Shown: positions 63,060-64,000 of the stretch, piece after piece
Numbering within the stretch: position 1 is the first letter of the stretch
How the letters are laid out: every line of letters begins with the position of its first letter
Source of the DNA: Caldovatus sediminis
GTDB lineage: Bacteria; Pseudomonadota; Alphaproteobacteria; Acetobacterales; Acetobacteraceae
Reading direction: 5' to 3'
DNA length: 64,000 nt
NCBI RefSeq assembly: GCF_014644455.1
Contig: NZ_BMKS01000003.1
Span: forward strand, 27,930 to 91,929
The notes under the pieces: model-generated
Database searches by the model: none
Told to the model about the DNA's origin: nothing
What the model saw: only the letters and a program-made list of their open reading frames with translations
Translations under genes and position numbers: made by a program

Positions 63060-64000
63060 GTGGCGGCCCGGGCCGAGGGCGGCGGGATGCCTCGCGCGGC
63101 GCCCGCGCCGCGCGCCGGCGCCTCGGCGCGGGCCGGGGAGTCCTCCGGCGCTGCCCGCTGGCTGGGCTGGGGGGGCGCGGCGCTGCTCGGGGCGCTGCCG
63201 GTGCTGCTGGTGTTCGGACCGGGGGTGATCGATCCCCGCTCGGTGGGGTGGATGCTGGCGGGGCCGCTGGGGCCGGACCCGGTGCAGTATCTGCTCGGCT
63301 GGACCTATTTCGTGCGCTCGCCCTGGGCGCTGCCGCCGGGCCTCAACCCCGATTACGGACTGGAGCTCGGCTCCTCGATCTTCTACGCGGATGCGATCCC
63401 GCTGCTGGCGCTGCCGTTCAAGGCGCTGCGCGGGCTGGTGGCGGTGCCGCAGTACTGGGGGCTCTGGCTGCTCGGCTGCGGGGTGGCTCAGGCGCTGCTG
63501 GCCTGGCGCCTGATCGGGCTGGTCGCGGCGGAGCCGCTCGCGCGGCTGGCGGGTGCGGGGCTGTTCGTGCTGCAGCCGATGCTGCTCAACCGGATGGGCG
63601 GGCATCTCGCCCTGGCCGGGCAGTGGGTGCTGCTCGCCGCGCTCTGGCTGGCGCTGCGGCCGGAGGGGAGGGGCTTGCGGCAGGGCGGCGCCTGGGGGCT
63701 GCTGGTGCTCGCGACCAGCCTCGTCCATGGCTACCTGCTCGCGATGGTGCTGGCACTGTGGAGCGCGGACTGGCTGCGCCGGGCGCTGCCGGGGCGGGAG
63801 GGACGGGCCGGAGCGGCGGGGCTGGCGGCCGAGGGCGTGGCGGTGCCTGGCGCGGGGGCGCTCGGCCTCTGGGCCGGCGGGTTCTTCGTCCTGCGGCGCG
63901 GCTTCGATGCGCCGGGGTATGGCGCCCTGGGCCTCGATCTCCTGGCGCTCTTCGACGCGGCGGAATGGGGCGCGCTGCTGCCGGCCCTGCCGGGGCTCAA
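63060..64000 (+). CDS. DUF6311-like multi-pass membrane protein, 3' end outside window
   Basis: The frame is open from GTG 63060 (ATG 63087 is also possible) to the window edge, at least 313 codons. It has repeated hydrophobic segments: AALLGALPVLLVFG, YWGLWLLGCGVAQALLAWRLIGLV, LAGAGLFVLQPMLLNRMGGHLALAGQWVLLAAL and LLVLATSLVHGYLLAMVLALW. The first loop has QYLLGWTYFVRSPWALPPGLNPDYGLELGSSIFYADAIPLLAL, the DUF6311 signature. These are glycosyltransferase-like (GT-C) membrane proteins. GC-rich codon use is normal for the window. Confidence 0.8.
   Translation, partial: MAARAEGGGMPRAAPAPRAGASARAGESSGAARWLGWGGAALLGALPVLLVFGPGVIDPRSVGWMLAGPLGPDPVQYLLGWTYFVRSPWALPPGLNPDYGLELGSSIFYADAIPLLALPFKALRGLVAVPQYWGLWLLGCGVAQALLAWRLIGLVAAEPLARLAGAGLFVLQPMLLNRMGGHLALAGQWVLLAALWLALRPEGRGLRQGGAWGLLVLATSLVHGYLLAMVLALWSADWLRRALPGREGRAGAAGLAAEGVAVPGAGALGLWAGGFFVLRRGFDAPGYGALGLDLLALFDAAEWGALLPALPGL

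Overview
The window is chromosomal DNA from a very GC-rich alphaproteobacterium. Third codon positions are almost always G or C, and ATGA/GTGA stop-start overlaps are common. Several gene neighbourhoods point to Rhodospirillales, most likely a Roseomonas-like member of the Acetobacteraceae: argH-lptM divergent from a TlpA thioredoxin; purMN divergent from a DUF2066 gene followed by a CDP-alcohol phosphatidyltransferase, a PerM-type transporter, an Hda-like gene, ppk and ppx; and many Bug-type binding proteins and amidohydrolases. That placement is inferred from gene content. I see no rRNA, tRNA, CRISPR array, intact insertion sequence or prophage.

Layout. 1-1850: the end of an SH3-domain protein, then a three-gene nitrile hydratase / thiocyanate hydrolase-like cluster in which the beta subunit is split in two. 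1.9-10.7 kb: nitroreductase, amidohydrolase, methyltransferase, MipA-type outer-membrane protein, an rRNA methyltransferase operon, PilZ, VOC, a Zn amidohydrolase and a creatininase-family enzyme. 10.8-14.6 kb: small membrane proteins, an Hsp20 chaperone and a peptide-type binding protein. 15.0-20.3 kb: a complete pstSCAB-phoU-phoB phosphate operon with a possible Pho box but no phoR. 20.4-26.6 kb: flavin reductase, amine oxidase-like flavoenzyme, an EF-G-like protein with a degenerate GTPase domain, cytochrome c and two SDR enzymes. 26.6-28.7 kb: an AT-richer patch, a small membrane protein and a lone TadG-like protein. 29.1-34.7 kb: late lipid A/Kdo genes (acyltransferase, waaA, lpxK), then copper-linked DUF2946 and PCu(A)C genes and a trypsin-like protease.

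34.7-45.5 kb: lptM and argH, TlpA, a thioesterase-like protein, two peptide-ABC ATPases without permeases, a TPP-dependent enzyme, an unrecognised 194-residue protein, an ABC-F ATPase with the decayed tail of a Bug binding-protein gene behind it, ndk and a tiny cytochrome oxidase subunit IV. 45.6-54.6 kb: purN-purM, then a tightly coupled six-gene run ending in polyphosphate kinase and exopolyphosphatase. 54.8-64.0 kb: an aminotransferase, an orphan Phd-type antitoxin, a Bug binding protein divergent from an M19 dipeptidase and a carbamoylase-like amidase, a membrane-anchored unknown, a PQQ-type sugar dehydrogenase lipoprotein, a TauD-type oxygenase and the start of a DUF6311 membrane protein.

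Two themes recur. One is phosphate economy: pst/phoUB import and control at 15-20 kb, and ppk/ppx storage and release at 51-55 kb. The other is hydrolysis of amides, nitriles and related organic nitrogen: the nitrile hydratase-like cluster, Zn amidohydrolase, creatininase, C-N hydrolase and M19 peptidase. The least expected features are a roughly 80-bp dispersed repeat found twice, each copy contributing the TAG stop of the gene before it; the in-frame Bug-protein remnant behind the ABC-F gene; the 194-residue orphan with a possible Cys-His-Asp triad; and a 17-codon ORF that ends on the GTG start of waaA.
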